Positions 61,222-64,000 of a stretch of 64,000 nucleotides of DNA are shown piece after piece. The stretch spans positions 372,001 to 436,000 of the forward strand of contig NZ_OZ026466.1 of NCBI RefSeq assembly GCF_964019855.1. Direction: 5' to 3'. The DNA comes from Buchnera aphidicola (Periphyllus acericola). Lineage in GTDB: Bacteria; Pseudomonadota; Gammaproteobacteria; Enterobacterales; Enterobacteriaceae. Every line of letters starts with the position of its first letter. Within the stretch, counting starts at the first letter, position 1. The notes beneath the pieces were generated by a model that had not been told where the DNA came from, made no database searches, and worked only from the letters and a program-made list of their open reading frames with translations. The position numbers and the translations under genes are program-made.

Positions 61222-63945
61222 ATGTTTTTTAATTTTTTTAAAAAAATTTTTAGTAATAGAAATGATAGAATTTTGATGAAATTAAATTTAATGGTAGAAA
61301 AAATTAACAATTTAGAAAAAATTTATAAAAATTTTACTGACGAAAAATTAAAAAAACAAACAAAAATTTTTAAAAAACGACTTCAAAATAAAGAATCTTT
61401 AGATAATTTATTAGTTGAAGCATATGCTACTGTTCGAGAATCTAGCAAAAGAATTTTTGGATTACGTCATTTTGATTCTCAAATATTAGGAGGAATTGTT
61501 TTAAATAATCAATGTGTAGCAGAAATGAAAACTGGTGAAGGTAAAACATTAACTTCTACTTTACCTGCATATTTAAATGCTTTATCAGGTAAAGGAGTAC
61601 ATATTATAACTATGAATGATTATTTATCTAAAAGAGATTCAAAAAAAAATAAATTTTTGTTTGAATTTTTAGGATTAACTATAGGATTAAATTTACCAGA
61701 TTTATCAATTTCTTCTAAGAAAAAAGCTTATAATTCAGATATTACTTATGGAACAAATAATGAATTTGGTTTTGATTATTTAAGAGACAATATGGTTTTA
61801 TCAAAAAAAAATCAAGTTCAGAGAGAATTAAATTATGCTTTAATTGATGAAGTAGATTCAATCTTGATTGATGAATCTCGAACTCCTTTAATTATTTCTG
61901 GAGAAGAAGATGATTATTCTAAGTTATATATTCATATTAATAAAATTATTAAAAATTTGATTCAACAAAATTCAGAAGATACAGAAGATTTTATAGGATC
62001 TGGAGATTTTTTTCTGGATGAAAAGTCTAAACAAGTATATTTAACAGAGAGAGGATTAATAAAAATAGAAAAAATATTAGTAGAAAGAAACATTATGGAT
62101 CAGAAAGAATCTTTATATTCTTCAAAAAATATTAAGTTATTACATTATATTACGTCAGCATTAAAAGCTCATAGATTATTTATAAAAGATGTTGATTATT
62201 TAGTAAAAAATAAAGAAATTGTTATAGTAGATGAGCATACTGGAAGGGTTATGCAAGGTAGACGTTGGTCTGACGGTCTACATCAAGCGATTGAAGCAAA
62301 AGAAAATTTATTAATAAAAAATGAAAATAAAACGTTAGCATCAATTACGTTTCAAAATTACTTTAGGCTGTATAAAAAATTATCAGGAATGACTGGAACT
62401 GCGTATACTGAATCTTATGAATTTAGAACTATTTATAATTTAGATACTATTGTAATACCAACAAATAAACCTATGATTAGAAAAGATTATTCAGATTTAG
62501 TTTATTTAACTGAAAAAGAAAAAATTGAAGCAATTATCAAAGATATTAAAAGGTGTTATTTAAGAAAACAACCAGTTTTAGTTGGTACAGTTTCAATTGA
62601 AAAATCTGAAATTATTTCAAATTTTTTATCAAAATTAAAAATTAAACATAATGTTCTGAATGCAAAGTTTGATAAAAAAGAAGCAGAAATTATTTCTCAA
62701 GCTGGTAAGTTAGGAGCTGTTACAATTGCAACAAATATGGCTGGTAGAGGAACAGATATTATTTTAGGAGGAAATTTCGACGATCAATTTAAAAAAAAAA
62801 ATAATTCAAAAAAAATTTTTAAAGAAAAATTTTTTTTTGAGAATAAAAAATGGAAGAAAGATCATAGATTAGTTTTATCAGTTGGAGGATTACATGTAAT
62901 TGGAACGGAAAGGCATGAATCAAGAAGAATAGATAATCAATTAAGAGGTAGATCAGGTCGTCAAGGAGATGTTGGTTCTTCTAGATTTTATGTATCAATG
63001 GAAGATTCTTTAATGAGAATTTTTGCTTCAAAAAAATTGATTACAATAATGAGAAAATTTGGAATGAAATATGGAGATTCTATTGAAAATTCTTTAGTAA
63101 ATATAGCTATTTCTAATGCTCAAAAAAAAGTAGAAAATATGAATTTTGATATTCGTAAACAACTTTTAGAATATGATAATATTATTGATGAACAAAGAAA
63201 AGTTGTTTATAAACAAAGAAATATTTTAATTAATAAAAATGAGATTAGTAAAACAATAAAAATTATTACAAAAGATGTTTTTTTATTAGTGATTAATAAA
63301 TTTTTAGATATACGTGATTTAAATAAAATCAAAAAAAGTTTAATACAATTAGAAAAATATTTATTAAAAAAATTTAAAATGAATATACAATTTTTAAATT
63401 TTTCTAAAATTGAAAATAATAAAATTAAATCTTTTATATTAGATCAAATATTAAAAAAATTTAAAATAAATTATTTTATTAAAGAGCATTTAATTGGTTC
63501 TAAAAATATGCGAAATATAGAAAAATCAATTATGTTAAAAAAATTAGATTTTTTTTGGCAAGAACATTTATCTGAAATGGAATATTTAAGACAAGGAATA
63601 CATTTAAGAGGATATGCTCAAAAAGATCCTAAATTAGAGTATAAAAGAGAATCTTTTATTATTTTTTCAAATATGTTAGAGTCTTTAAAATATGAAGTTA
63701 TTTTACAATTAAGTCGTATAAGTTTTTCTAATTTTGATCCGTACGGAAGTAAAGAAGTAGACTACAAATTTTCTATTAATCCTAAATATTTTAAAAAAGC
63801 AAGAAGATTTTTAAAAAAAAATACGAATTTTAATCTTGATTATTCTTATAATTTAAACGATAAAAATTTTTCTTTTTCTAGAAATTCATTATGTTCATGC
63901 AATTCTGGAAAAAAATATAAACATTGTCATGGTTCTTTAAAGTAA
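61222..63945 (+). CDS. secA: SecA, preprotein translocase ATPase
   Basis: Motor of Sec-dependent protein export at the inner membrane. 907 residues (E. coli 901). Walker A is [11 protein letters not shown] near residue 105; the DEAD-type box is [18 protein letters not shown] near 210; the NBD2 motifs [11 protein letters not shown] and GRSGRQGD are near 510 and 575. The C-terminal zinc/SecB-binding motif [14 protein letters not shown] is intact. The final 55 bases of the window hold no further gene start. Confidence 0.98.
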   Translation: MFFNFFKKIFSNRNDRILMKLNLMVEKINNLEKIYKNFTDEKLKKQTKIFKKRLQNKESLDNLLVEAYATVRESSKRIFGLRHFDSQILGGIVLNNQCVAEMKTGEGKTLTSTLPAYLNALSGKGVHIITMNDYLSKRDSKKNKFLFEFLGLTIGLNLPDLSISSKKKAYNSDITYGTNNEFGFDYLRDNMVLSKKNQVQRELNYALIDEVDSILIDESRTPLIISGEEDDYSKLYIHINKIIKNLIQQNSEDTEDFIGSGDFFLDEKSKQVYLTERGLIKIEKILVERNIMDQKESLYSSKNIKLLHYITSALKAHRLFIKDVDYLVKNKEIVIVDEHTGRVMQGRRWSDGLHQAIEAKENLLIKNENKTLASITFQNYFRLYKKLSGMTGTAYTESYEFRTIYNLDTIVIPTNKPMIRKDYSDLVYLTEKEKIEAIIKDIKRCYLRKQPVLVGTVSIEKSEIISNFLSKLKIKHNVLNAKFDKKEAEIISQAGKLGAVTIATNMAGRGTDIILGGNFDDQFKKKNNSKKIFKEKFFFENKKWKKDHRLVLSVGGLHVIGTERHESRRIDNQLRGRSGRQGDVGSSRFYVSMEDSLMRIFASKKLITIMRKFGMKYGDSIENSLVNIAISNAQKKVENMNFDIRKQLLEYDNIIDEQRKVVYKQRNILINKNEISKTIKIITKDVFLLVINKFLDIRDLNKIKKSLIQLEKYLLKKFKMNIQFLNFSKIENNKIKSFILDQILKKFKINYFIKEHLIGSKNMRNIEKSIMLKKLDFFWQEHLSEMEYLRQGIHLRGYAQKDPKLEYKRESFIIFSNMLESLKYEVILQLSRISFSNFDPYGSKEVDYKFSINPKYFKKARRFLKKNTNFNLDYSYNLNDKNFSFSRNSLCSCNSGKKYKHCHGSLK

Positions 63946-64000
63946 AAAATTTTATATATAACATAAAATTTTATAAATTTTATATTTTAAAAAAAAATAT

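Noticed and set aside
1-64000. Search for mobile elements, prophage, CRISPR or toxin-antitoxin systems
   Set aside because: No transposase, integrase or Cas motifs and no regularly spaced repeats; the window is entirely inherited core genes plus A/T spacers.

Overview
The window is a stretch of chromosome from an extremely AT-rich, reduced gammaproteobacterial endosymbiont. Nearly every gene is a close, full-length relative of an Enterobacterales gene, laid out in blocks collinear with Buchnera aphidicola. A DUF2076 gene of the Buchnera yba3 type next to gyrA, lone sirB1, and the order ung-grpE-ssrA and panC-panB-pcnB-dksA-truA-secA point to a Buchnera, probably a small-genome lineage. There are no phage genes, insertion sequences, CRISPR arrays, rRNAs or tRNAs. 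Many genes that E. coli or better-endowed Buchnera carry at these loci are missing without a trace, and one (panB) is caught in mid-decay.

Layout. 1-5430: 3' part of apaH, then carB-carA on the minus strand (carbamoyl phosphate for arginine and pyrimidines). 5595-9921: dapB (lysine), lspA, ileS. 10120-13659: rpsT, then dnaK-dnaJ on the minus strand behind a recognisable heat-shock (sigma-32) promoter. 13975-28876: a complete 13-gene complex I operon, nuoA, nuoB, nuoCD fusion and nuoE to nuoN. 29528-38218: cvpA, a chromosomal yqhA, prs, prfA-prmC, sirB1, ackA-pta. 38219-40674: 2.46 kb with no recognisable gene. 40675-51078: gyrA, the DUF2076 gene, a 2-Cys peroxiredoxin, ung, grpE, tmRNA, grxD, rnt, sodA, pth, ychF. 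51144-55850: thrABC on the minus strand (threonine). 56307-63945: panC, a broken panB, pcnB, dksA, truA, secA.

How the genes work together. The carAB, dapB and thrABC genes fit a symbiont that makes essential amino acids for its host. Complex I (with ackA-pta for acetyl-CoA/acetate exchange) supplies energy, and a minimal set for protein folding, translation quality control, RNA processing and oxidative defence remains. Several cofactor loci are empty or broken: panB, and the places where ispH, ispE, ribF, folC and folK sit in relatives. This suggests reliance on the host or a co-symbiont for cofactors, although genes could lie outside the window.

I found no novel multi-gene system. The points most worth a second look are the dying panB beside an intact panC, the empty pta-gyrA interval, chromosomal yqhA, eroded regulatory domains in ThrA and Pta beside conserved catalytic domains, long A-runs inside essential genes, and hairpins kept at most convergent gene pairs.
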